From Chrysoporthe austroafricana (taxonomy: Eukaryota > Ascomycota > Sordariomycetes > Diaporthales > Cryphonectriaceae): a stretch of DNA of 64,000 nucleotides. The position numbers and the translations under genes are program-made. Location: contig JYIP02000011.1 in assembly GCA_001051155.2 (NCBI GenBank), positions 682,001-746,000 of the forward strand, written 5' to 3'. Below, piece after piece: positions 32,576 to 42,952 of the stretch. The notes below the pieces were generated by a model. It saw only the letters and a program-made list of their open reading frames with translations. It was not told the DNA's origin and made no database searches. How positions within the stretch are numbered: the stretch's first letter is position 1; the number at the start of each line of letters is the position of its first letter.

Positions 32576-34620
32576 TTAAGAACGCATTGTAGCTCAGCTG
32601 GGCAAGGGCCAATTAGATCACGACTATCCAACGCAATATAGGGGTAACGCTCCCTGTAATACAACTACAGTCCTATAAGTATAAAGAGAGAGCTATTCGC
32701 CGCTTCCTTTTGTCATTCATCTTCCCATATCTTCTCCTTATTCAACCATCTTGCACATTCGATCGTCTTGCATACGATCGTCTTGCATACTCGATTGTCT
32801 TGCATACTCGATCGTCTTGCACATTCAACTAGCATTATACAATAATACCTAGATCTCAGCTTCAGCTTAAGCGAAGATTACTACCGTTCAGTAATAACAG
32901 TTCCGAATTACCCGATATTACGGATGAGAGGTTCTAGAATAAGGATATTCAACAAGATAGTTCGTAAAAAGCCATTAAATCAGCTATACCCTTCTTCCAT
33001 GCTTATCATGCTGATTGCGGAAAAGCATTTATGCTGGGAGCTCCCATTATAGCTCCAACCATATCCGTAGCTCCTATAAGGTCCAGGGGTCGGGTCCCGG
33101 CAGCTATAAAGACGAAGCATAAGCTATTACGGCAATCATTACGTATCAGGGACAGAGTTATTCGTAATAGTAAATACTAGGGACAAAGAGGATGCCGTCG
33201 CTCGGCTCGTATAGCCAAGATACTAAAAGGTAGCAAGTCAAGGCATTGAAATAGGATTTCTGAGGTCGGCTCGCTAGTAGTCCATAATAAACCAAAAAAT
33301 CAAGAGACTTTCATTTAGTTATCTATATCGGCAACTGAATAACTTTGATAGCATTTGCTAATTTCTTATCGAAGCATTCTCGAAATTTGCAGTCTTTTCT
33401 GCAGCTTCTCCTTATAGTATTTGATATAATGGTTAGGCCTGGATCCTTTCCCGATAAAGCGATTTCGATCTCAAATACTATATTGGTCTATAGCGATTTC
33501 GATAAGGACTAGTCCGATACTTCCCTCGAGTCAGTCAAGGAAATAGGCTTATCTGCTAAAGCGAAAGAAGCCGGGTCGGGCAGTATTGTTAGTATATATT
33601 CGAAATACTAACTCTGAGAAGGCGAATATAATAACAAGTATAAGCAGGCCTGCCTATCGCTGCTATATCTATCTTTCCTGGGGATAGCAATACGGGCTTG
33701 AGCCATATAGCAAACGGTCCAGATAGCAGCCCGTAAGGACCAGGTTTGGAAAGACGCCCACGTTCTCAAGTTCCCCTACGCCGCAGACCTTCTTCACTTA
33801 TATTATCCATATCCATAGATGCAGAAAGCGGGCTGAATAATACTAACAATATCTTTGATAATGATAACTGTTTTCTGCATAACTTGACCAGTACAGATAA
33901 AGAATTGCCGCTACTGCCCAGCCCAAGCCGCTATTGCCTAGCCCAGCCCTTGCGACCAGGTATCGGGCGACTATATAATAGCAGAGTCCAGATAGGCATG
34001 CCATGCCGTCTTGGGGCGTACGGAGGGGAGAATGAAGACAGAGCTTACTCGGTCCTGGCTAAACCAGAGGCGATTAGAGAGGCGCATATGCCCCAGGATT
34101 ATCAAACTTCCGCCTTTGCTTCGTATATTCCTCAAGCTATTACGGATATCAGAGAACAGGCTTTAGACTGCCCTCGTAACCAGAATAGCCTTCGAAGCCC
34201 ATCCGGGTACTAGAGCCACGATGCTGTAGTAATAGACAGCGGCAAGGGTGAGGAAGAGGACGAGGGCGAGGAAGGCGAGGAGGGCGAGAGGAGGGCGAAG
34301 AAGCCCCTCGGCCGCCCCCCAAGTGCCGCAAGGAGTCTGCTTCCTTATAATCGACCAGGCTCAGGGCTTCTATATGGAAGCCTCCAGCCTCAGCAGCTGA
34401 GAGAACTGGCAGGCCTTTTGACGATAGTAGTAAGACTGGCGTTTCACAATCCCCAAAAGCTCGCAAGCCAGCAGCTGCCCAGAAGCGTCCTAATAGGCTG
34501 CAAGCCCTTTCGGAACGCAGTAAGCAAAAAGAGGCAGCTAATACAGCAGCCGAATTCGCCCAGGAATAGCCGCTTCGGAATATTCTATTCAAGTCTGCTC
34601 TGGTAAATAACGGGTTATTT
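32576..34620 (+). pseudogene. Unclassified relic with acidic run and AT-hook-like motif
   Basis: Coherent plus-strand readings recur in this less AT-rich island: FHAYHADCGKAFMLGAPIIA (about 32995), RRSARIAKILKG (33200), VKEIGLSAKAKEAGSGSIVS (33530), an ORF 33746-34213, then an acidic stretch (GEEEDEGEEGEEGE, 34250-34290) followed by KKPLGRPP, an AT-hook-like motif, and finally SERSKQKEAANTAAEFAQE ending at TAG. Order and Arg/Gly-Pro motif suggest a DNA- or chromatin-associated protein, possibly transposon-derived, but I do not recognise a family. Several TAG/TAA interruptions fit RIP. A pyrimidine-rich leader with TATAAAGAGA at about 32680 could be its promoter. Confidence 0.35.
32744..32826 (+). 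repeat. 17-bp tandem repeat, five units
   Basis: Units at 32744, 32761, 32776, 32793 and 32810 with consensus GATCGTCTTGCATACTC (one unit is 15 bp). It sits in the putative leader upstream of the relic above. Confidence 0.9.
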
Positions 34621-35398
34621 ATCTAGATTCGGGGCTTTGCGGTATCCTATACAATACCTATGCATTCCGGTCCTGGATCGGGCTTCCTGTACCCCTTTTG
34701 TCTCCATGCTTCTTGCATTCCGGATAATAGAAAGGGAAAAACCCCTTATAGCTTTTAGTAAAGTGATCGGCTATCTTGATAAAATGCATATTGCAAGCGA
34801 GATATCGAGAGTTCTCGTTTTACTAAATAATGCTAGTAATCAACCTTTTATAAAATATAGTAATGCCTAGCAAAGATAGAATGAATGGGAAGAAAAATTA
34901 GATGAAAAGAGAGAGAAAATATAGAAATGATTCCCTTTCTCTTTATGCATAAAGCTAGAGAGAAAAGGAGAATAGTTATAAAAAGCGGTTCCATTGCTTG
35001 TTATATATAGTTCTAGCATAATCCCAATACATATATGGACTGATATCAGAATATATTATAATTTACTGAATTCCAGGTTGATAATTATATATGCATAGGC
35101 TATAATGTCTAGATTGTATTATAATAAGCGCTAAAACCGCTTACTATTCTTCTATAGAGCAAGTGCTTTCTAGCGAATCTTCTAGAATAAATTAGAAAAA
35201 AGTCTAAATTGATTAGTAAGAATATATTATTAGGGAAGGAACTAGAATATGCTAATATAGCGATCGAAAAAATATAAATTAAGAAAGACCCCTTGGATCC
35301 GTTTTAGAGCAAAAAGAAAAGAAATAAAGAGAAGAGAAATAAAAAGATTGAATTATTAAAAGAAGAATATAGCTAAAAGATAGAACCGATTTACTTGC
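34621..35398. other. AT-rich DNA without gene
   Basis: No coherent frame beyond a plus ORF at 34637-34870 without signature. Purine-rich runs near 34890-34930. No repeats recognised. Confidence 0.45.
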
Positions 35399-38300
35399 TC
35401 AAACGCGAAAAGTATGCAAAGACTTAAAGCCGAAACAAAAGACTCGGCCTAATAGGCAGCCGATTGCAATATTCGATCCGGTTATAGCAGAAACGCTCGG
35501 GCAATATTCCGGTAAGAGCTATAGCAGATTTTTTTCGCCGCTTGTAATCCAATATCTATCCAAGCTGATTCCATAGCTATAGCGCTAAGGCAGTCGGATC
35601 TCTATCTCCGTTTGTACGGATTGTAGGTTAAATGCAGACGAGGGATTCCCGAGATTAAAGATCCCGATCTCTATTTTGAGAGATCGGCCAGTAAAGTCCA
35701 GGAACAAATCTGTCAATATTTGTCCGACCTCGAACGTCTGGAAATGCTGTCCCGTTTCTATATCCCAGATCCGGACTGTCTTGTCAACTGAGCTTGATGC
35801 GATCCGCCGCTTATTGCCCGAGAAGGCGACCGACATAACCGGACCGCTATGCCCTTCGAGCGTCTGGAAGCAGAAATTCCATTCATTTTCTATTACTGGC
35901 TTTATCTTTATCCATCTTGGCTTTTCTTTCTTGAATAGCCTTTTAGTTATACTATTATTAGGAATAAAAATAAGTCCTCAAATATAAATTTGAAAAGGAT
36001 TATTTTCGATAGCCTATTGATTATATAATAGGAAGCGCTGCATATTTTGAATGAATTGAAGCAGTAAGGATATATTTTGTTAATGCTAAAAAAAAAAAGT
36101 TAAACTTGCTTATTCTTATTCAATATTCTGAAATATATTTGAAATATCTTTTTAAGCTTTGCTAGAACATATGCGCCTTAAGGGATGCTTTCGAGAAGAC
36201 TTAGAGCTTCAAATTAATAAAGAAAATGCTCGTAAAGAAAGTTGCAAATATTATTATCCATAATTCGCTTATTATATTACAATTAATAAGCCTAGTAAAA
36301 GCAAGCATACTTGAGATTGCTAGGAATTTGTTTGTCTATATACAGCTTGTCGATTTCGTTTATAGCTATGCCTGGTTTTCCGATATTGCAAATATCTCGT
36401 TTAAGCCCTAGTTTTATATGCCGAAAAGAGTTCGCTACTAGTATAGCGTATATCTCTGCATTATCTACTCGATATATGCTTGTTTCGAGGCTTTCTATCC
36501 TAAAGAAGAAGTCGCTAAATAATTTATATAGCAGTCGTATAGGGCTATTTGGCTTTATAGGGATATCAAATACTGCATATAATTTGCAAAGCTACCAATT
36601 GATATTATTTATATCTTTATCAAAAAGGAAAACGAAATCTGAAACTGGAAGTGGAATCGCAATAAGAATAAGAATATTTAGGAACTGCAGCTGCTAATCG
36701 GATTTCGCTTTGTCAGTACTAAGCACTTGGCCGAAAATAGAGTTATAGATCTGGTCGAGTTAAGACTTATTGCTATTATATTCCTTGAATTATAGCTTTA
36801 ACTGCTCTTTTAAGCTTTCCGAATGCTATTTGTTATAAATAAACCGATAGAGAGTTATAGTATAAATAAAGAATGGTTCGGAATTTGTAGCTAGGCAAAC
36901 CAAACGATTTAATTCTTTAATAATTGGCCAGAAATCTTATTTGAAACCGCATTTTATTCTAATATTTGCAAATTTCGTTCTTAAGAATATTCGGATATCG
37001 GTCTTAGTATCCTTAGAAGATTCTCGGTAGAGTTCGAGACTATAAAAGGTCCTATTTTCCGGGAAAGACTTAAAGGCATTAATAATTTCCGGAACGGACT
37101 TGCTTATAAATAATACGCGCAAGCATATCGTATTGATATTATAAAGCTTGGATAGCAAAGTCAAAACCCGCAAGAGGTATTCAGGACGCTTATACTCGTT
37201 TAGAGTATCGATAATAATAATCCTATTTAGGTTATCTGCAATAGTAAGTAGGTTTGCTAAAGGCTATAGAAAGATCTTATTAAATTGGAATTCAAGACTT
37301 TTTTTCTCTACTATATCTCTATTAAAACTATTAAGAGATTCGCGAAAATAGCGTTTGAAAGAAGGAATTGTATCGGCTATCTACATAGCGAGAATGGGAA
37401 ACAATCGAATTGTATCGTTACGATCCAGCTCTCCTCTTTTGAAAAAGTAACCGGCAGCTAGTCGCTTCTCGCGAGCGAACGAGTCGGCAACAGAGCATGC
37501 GATAGTAGATTTGCCGGTCCTTGCAAAGCCGACAAGCTATAAGAGAGATTTGGCGGAATTTTCATCTGCCCACTTATTTATCGTTTCTTAGATACGAGAT
37601 CGAATGCCGCTCTTACATTTCGGGCTGTCTTGAATATCGGCACTATCGAAATGCGCTTTATTTACGGTAGGAAAGTCTATAGGCCGACTGTCAAATATTT
37701 GGCTATTAAGATATTATTAGTTTATTTCGATAAATTCGGAGAATATTTAAGCGTACTTTATGCATTTCTGCTTTGCAATATTCTCTTTTGCAATATACAG
37801 AGATTGCGTTATAATCAATAGCAGTAATTGCATATCGTAATAATGTTATTAAGCCTTCCTGCTAATGCTTTCCAGATTATATCGGAAAGCTACGGTATTT
37901 ATAGTACTTGGTTCTCCTTATACGATTTATTCCAGATCCTTAATCTTAGAGATCATTCCTTCTTAACCATTATAGCGGAATATATCCCGACCCAGTTAAG
38001 CAAGCTGCGTCCTGTAAAAGCGCAGAATTGTTTTGATCTGGAATTCGAGAATATACTGATAAAAATTAATAATATGGCTATCGAATTCCTCTTTAAGGCC
38101 TGGGCTGCATACATCCCCCGGCCATAGGATACATTCGAGCTCGATATAATAATGAATGCGAAAGGTAATATAGGACAAACCGTTATAGTTGGCTTCCTCT
38201 GCTGCATTCGAGTTCGTTAATACCGGTAGAAGAATGCAAATACCGGCCTAAGCGAGAAATGCCTCGGGGTACGCCTTGATAGCCCTGTCAATAAGGCCCT

Positions 38301-38620
38301 TTATAGCTCGGATAATTCGAGCGGTTCTTGCAACCTAATCTCTCAAAACGAATTCGCGGCCGAAAATTATATACTTGGTCTTTCTTTCGTCAGTCTTTCT
38401 GAAGCCCTAGTCGATAATCTTATTAAGTTGGTTCTAGCGTACGTCGGGGTCGTTGCTAATACAGTTCGCGGTATTATCTAAGCACTCGTTATTGAATGTT
38501 AATAAGGCTTTCAGGCACCTTCTCTGGCACCCAGGCCTGCTAACTTTCAGATCGCTATTACGGTTTCCTAAATAGGAAACCGCGCTGGCCTCTGAAAGGG
38601 AAATAGCGATGCCTAACAAA
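35399..38620 (-). pseudogene. NACHT-WD40 NLR (NACHT_N type), RIP-damaged but near full length
   Basis: Read 5' to 3' on the minus strand. NACHT_N domain: RKTDERKTKYIIFGREFVLR, IKGLIDRAIKAYPEAFLA, ILEFQIKTILRFYRTQLA. NACHT: KWADENSAKSLL, then a P-loop LVGFARTGKSTIACSVA (37480-37540), Walker-B strand IIIIDTLNEY (family IDALDEC) and LRVLFISKSVPEIINAF. Linker RLFKKEKPRWIKIKPVIENE, then a WD40 start FQTLEGHSGPVMSVAFS and KTVRIWDIETGQ, ending with LPEYCPSVSAITGSNIAIG and TGA at 35399-35401. Fungal NLRs of this type act in non-self recognition and regulated cell death. Many in-frame stops, mainly TAG/TAA at Trp or Gln positions; only about one and a half WD40 units remain. No ATG start is evident: a pyrimidine-AG near 38590 may be an acceptor. 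Confidence 0.85.
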
Positions 38621-40124
38621 CCCTATCGGTCGAAAAGAACGGCAAACGGGCCAAGGGAAAGATAAGCGGTATTTCCAGACCCCTAGAAGGCCAAAAAGCT
38701 CTCTATATAAGGGCGGCTTTCTTCCTTTCCAGATAGTTAGGTTTGTCAAGCTTTAATATATACTCGTTCGTAACCCTTAAAGCTCCTTTATAAAGAACCT
38801 TCTCGAAATAACATTCAATTCGTTTATTTGCCCGCTTATACGTTATATATTCTTCAGCCTATTAATCTAGGAATCTCTTCTTCTATTAATAGCGATTATT
38901 GCAGAAAAATCAGTTTTTTTAGCGAATAGGGAAATTCAATTCGAAATTATTTATAAACTACATTTAACTCTATAGCGATAGCTGCATAATAAGATTGAAT
39001 AAAACTCTATTTTGTATAGCAAGTATTATTAGTTAATTCTTGCTTCTATTTTAAGCTATATAATTAGATTAGAAATAAACTAGGCAGCCTCTTTTGCATT
39101 TACTTCCTTCCATTTATAGTTCCGGACCTATATTTTTTCAACCTTACTCTTCTCTTTATATATATTCGCTATCTATATATACTTACTCTATTTCCGATAA
39201 TAGCGTTTACAATTAGCTCTGCTGCGAATGCATTTGGAAATAGCTTTCTGTAATACTGAAAAATGGGTTTTGCTTATTAGATAGCTCTATATTCTTCTGG
39301 CTTCAAATGCCAGAAGCGCTATTTCCGTCTTTTGCTTTTCAACTATTTATTGCTTTAATAGGAATATATAACGAATTCAATAAGCTTAAAAAAGCGTTTG
39401 CATACTTTTGTAGTTCGATCAGATATACCGACTGTATATATCGATTATTATTTTGAATTACTTGAATCTTTCAATAATATAAGGTTAGTTCTGTTATTTA
39501 CGATCAAATATTCGTTTAAGTAATAAAGCATTTGAACTTATAATAAATTAGGTTATCAAGATTGCTAAAGATCGCTAGCATAAGCTAAATAGATTCAGAA
39601 TATTATTATTGCTAAATCAAATAATCCATTATAGGAATCAAAAACGGATTAATTATATATAATAATCCTCTTATATAAATTACTATGCTACTTAATAACT
39701 AAGACTAGCTTCCTGAAATATTATATTAAAATATATTACTATTAAACAAATTGAAATACAAATATCCATTCAAATATATTTTAAAGAATATATATGCTTT
39801 GATTGGTATTTAAGTTATGCAAAATTTTGCAATAATTAGGATTTATTAATTAGACTGTTTTCAAATTAATTCGGCTCAAAGCTTATGCAAAGCTTTTATT
39901 ATAATTTAAAGAATCGTTATTTTTTATCTTAGATTTTTCTCTATTTGTAAATTGGAAATCCCTATTTACTAAGTATATAAATTTCGAAAGCGTTTATTAA
40001 GCGGGATTTCTTTATACGGTCTAAAATAATCTTGTTAGTCCTGCTTTACTAGACAAAGATATTCTCTATTTCTTCGCAAATCATACAATTCTGGCTTGTA
40101 TATAGATATTGGTTAATCGAATCT
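38621..40124. other. NLR upstream region and AT-rich spacer
   Basis: 38650-38750 is the block shared with 17960-18110 (contains CTCTATATAAGGG on the plus strand) and is probably the promoter or 5' UTR of the NLR. From 38751 to 40124 the DNA is AT-saturated with no readable protein. Confidence 0.5.
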
Positions 40125-41684
40125 TCAATTCTTTCGGATCCTGCTTTTTCGAGATCGCTTTTTTCTGGCTTTTTCCGATATCCGCAGTACAATTCCATAG
40201 ACTAATGCTACGTAATTCCGGAAATAGTTTATGTCTTTCAATCCTACTTTGCTCGCTATGCATTTAGGATACTTATATACAATAAACTCGCCAGACCTCT
40301 CGGCTTGCTCCTTTTCTTCCAGATATTAATTGTTAAAGTAATCGTTCCTTTTCGTAAGTCGGCAATATAGGAATACTCGCTCTTATACCGTCTGCCGCTT
40401 ATCGCTTATGCAGTCCGGGCATTGAGTCGCGCCTATAAGAAGCGGGAAAGGGTCCAGCTCTGGTTCCGGTTCCGTTTCGAGTCTAGTAAGGCATAAGGTA
40501 GCCTGTTAATCAACTTGTATCCTAGGGTTTCGTCGTTTGCATTTAACCGTTTCTTTTTTGCCGTACAAACTAATATAAAGATCGATAACCTCAATAGTAA
40601 GACGTCTTCTCTTTTCGTTAGCCAGATTTTCGGGTTAATAATAAAAGATTTCGGCTAGCTTCGTACGCTCTAGGATAACGAGATTAATAGCTGGCTCTTC
40701 GTAATGCTTTACCTCCTACCCTTTCGCTTGCTTTTCGAGATTCCAAATCGGACGATTATAGAAATAATACTCGCGATAGTCTTTGATAATCCGTTTTTCT
40801 TTTTGCGATCGTTTCGACCTGATTTTGTCCGTAAGGTCGCGGATTTCTAATTCGTATTCCCGACTATCGAACCGGTACCGGCCCTATTTAAGCTGCGCTT
40901 GCCGCTCTTCCAGACCGGTAATTTCCGGATTTGGGAACAAGCTTGCCCATATCTCGGGTAGGACTATATCCTTTATAGCGCGAGGGTTTCTGGTAAGGCT
41001 AACGTATGCGAACAGCCGGAAAAGCTGGTTTTCCGTTTTTTCTTCTAGGAAGGCATTTTGAAAGTCGAAATTGGCAATCTCATTCAAGTAGGCGTTTTGG
41101 AATACAAAGAATTTAGGATTATGCCGCATTATCTGATTACGTATAGCATCCGGCGCATTTCCTGAAACAAGTAATAGGCTTAGTAACAATTCTCCAGGCC
41201 TTTTGGAAATATCAACCTACTATTAGCAGCATTTGCAGCCCCTTTTCGTCCAAATTTGGGCGTCTATTTCTTTTCAAATCCAGCATCCAGGCTTTGCCGA
41301 CCCATATGATCTCTCAATATAGAATAAAGCATTGCCTCATTTTCCGAAAGAGACCTATCCTTGCCGATACGGCGAAAGAACGGGGTTTTCAGCCGATATT
41401 GTTTCTACCGTAAAGGCAAGCATTGCATGCCAGTAGGAAGCTCGGCCTCGAAGACAGATCTTGCATTATAAAAATACTGTATGTCAAAAGCATGATAATA
41501 TAATGCGAGAGCGATGAAAAGCAGTACAGGGCAGAATAAGAGCTTCTTAGAAAGCGTAAAAAAAAAATTGTTCTAATACATATTAGCAAATACAAATCTT
41601 AGTAATTTCAGATATATATACGGCTTTGGTTTATTATTGCATCCTTTATAGTAGACAAACTTAATAGATATAGCTGGGATAGCG
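40125..41684 (-). pseudogene. DUF3435 tyrosine recombinase copy B, C-terminal half
   Basis: Continues, on the minus strand, the N-terminal half at 49002-50195 from which a retrotransposon separates it. Directly after the insertion point the frame reads IPAISIKFVYYKGCNNKPKP, then LLFIALALYYHAFD, TPFFRRIGKDRSLSENEAM, YSILRDHMGRQSLDAGFEKK, a TAG for Trp (41264-41266), TPKFGRKGAANAANSR, an intron ending TTTCAG, then RNQIMRHNPKFFVFQNAYLNE with the putative nucleophile Tyr (41088-41090). The C-terminal arm ends in zinc-finger-like TQCPDCISDKRQTV and KYPKCIASKVGLK, stopping at TGA 40125-40127. Known: DUF3435 includes the captain recombinases of fungal Starships. All stops seen fit RIP-type transitions. 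Confidence 0.85.
41680..41684 (+). repeat. Target-site duplication, left (TAGCG)
   Basis: TAGCG directly before the left LTR; identical to 49002-49006. Confidence 0.95.
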
Positions 41685-42112
41685 TGTTATGAACGCTGCA
41701 GCAAATCCTAAAATATACTGTAAAGTCAAAGGGTTTATGCTAACAAGAGCGATGCCAAGCACGGCTTTGAGCTTCAGGACAAGTTCACTGAATATCGCAA
41801 TATTCACAAGCCAATATGGCTATCAATAATAGGGTCCAATTGATACTTAGATTGATAACTGAAGAGCTATTTCTATCTATCTGGTAAATGCCTGGGTCTT
41901 ATATATCCGGCTTTTCAGTTGGGATAGCTGGGATAGCTTAGCTATCCTGTTAGATAGCCTGGATAGGTTAGCTATCCTGCAATCCTAACCCTAACCCCTG
42001 CATATGTGAATATTGCGAGGTTCTTTCGTAAGGTCTGGGAACCCTGATATTACGGGGGTTGTTCCAGGTGGCCTGAATATCGTACCCCTGGCCTGTTTAT
42101 TGGGTTATAATA
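41685..42112 (-). repeat. Element 1, 3' LTR (left)
   Basis: 428 bp. Contains a palindrome-rich segment (GATAGCTGGGATAGCTTAGC) followed by CCTAACCCTAACCCC, a telomere-like word conserved in related LTRs. Confidence 0.95.
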
Positions 42113-42300
42113 TTATCCCTTTCCTATCGGTTATTATCCTTAATAACTTTCTGTAAGTTTTCCTGTAATCCTTAGCTGTTTATCGTATTTTCCTGATTAG
42201 GATATCTGGCAGGGTTCGAAAATCAAAGTCTTTCTTTCGTTCTAATAAAGATAAATAGCGTGCCGCCTTGCTGTTCCGCATTATTTCGAACGCTGTGGAA

Positions 42301-42810
42301 ATGCGTTCCTGTTCTTATTGTGATCGCCTGGGTTTTGAGTCCTGTACAGTATCCGAGGCGGACTCCTCCCGTTGCTTTCGATACGTCTAGTACAGTCGAT
42401 CGAAATGCGATATCCTGGAGCCTACTAATGCGGCGGAGCTCTTGCGTACTTCCGCGCAGTATCAGAAACTGGAAGATGAGATTGAGGAGCTCGAAGATCG
42501 ATTGGTACGTTTGCGCAAACAAAAACGGTTGTGGCGAGAGCGGATGGCGCGTGCGTTCCGTCGTGGTCTATCTAACCTGGAAGACCTGGAACGCGTGGAA
42601 GCTGAAAAGGCCGAGAAGGAATATCGCAAGGCCGAAGCGGAGCGCCGGGCTGTAAAGCCTTTCGTTCCTGAAGGTCCTTTTCCTGAGAGTTTCGATTTTA
42701 ATGCTGCTTTGCAGCAATTTGGTTCCGATATCGATTGGTCCGTCGTTAGTCTGGAAGCCGGGTCTGAAAATATAGCCGGTCTTTCTAGTACTGACTATCT
42801 TTCCGGTTAA
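42301..42810 (+). pseudogene. Element 1 extra antisense ORF: Cys cluster plus coiled coil
   Basis: 170 codons, opposite in strand to gag-pol, placed between the chromodomain end and the 3' LTR. The N-terminus MRSCSYCDRLGFESC, continuing to SRCFRYV and YSRSKCD, has the spacing of a six-Cys cluster like fungal small zinc clusters; one Cys position reads Tyr (TGC>TAC). A strong coiled coil follows (YQKLEDEIEELEDRLVRLRK), then a basic stretch and a conserved tail (PFPESFDFNAALQQFGSD). One stop, TAG at 42388-42390 (CAG>TAG); the downstream 123 codons are intact, in contrast to the wrecked gag-pol. An equivalent ORF is present in element 2. Function unknown; could be a regulator or nucleic-acid-binding accessory protein. 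Confidence 0.75.
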
Positions 42811-42952
42811 CCGGTAAGCTTTTCTAACTTATCGTCCTTTAGCCGCTAGCCCTTTTCTGCTGCTGCTTATCTAGGTAGTTTGCTAATGCCTGGAATGCGT
42901 TCTGCAAATTGCTTCTGGGTTTTTATAAGTTTTCGCTTATTGGGTAGCCTTT

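Noticed and set aside
32585..32665. Functional tRNA gene
   Set aside because: Only the A-box is convincing; I could not draw an acceptor stem, anticodon arm or B-box.
32744..32826. CRISPR-like or centromeric satellite
   Set aside because: Only five 15-17-bp units, no spacers, no extended array.
41389..41595. Separate small membrane protein on the minus strand
   Set aside because: Alternative frame of the DUF3435 gene; the neighbouring frame carries the conserved domain words.
41980..42010. True interstitial telomere tract
   Set aside because: Only two CCCTAA-like units and present at the same place in all LTRs, so it is an LTR motif rather than a telomere remnant.
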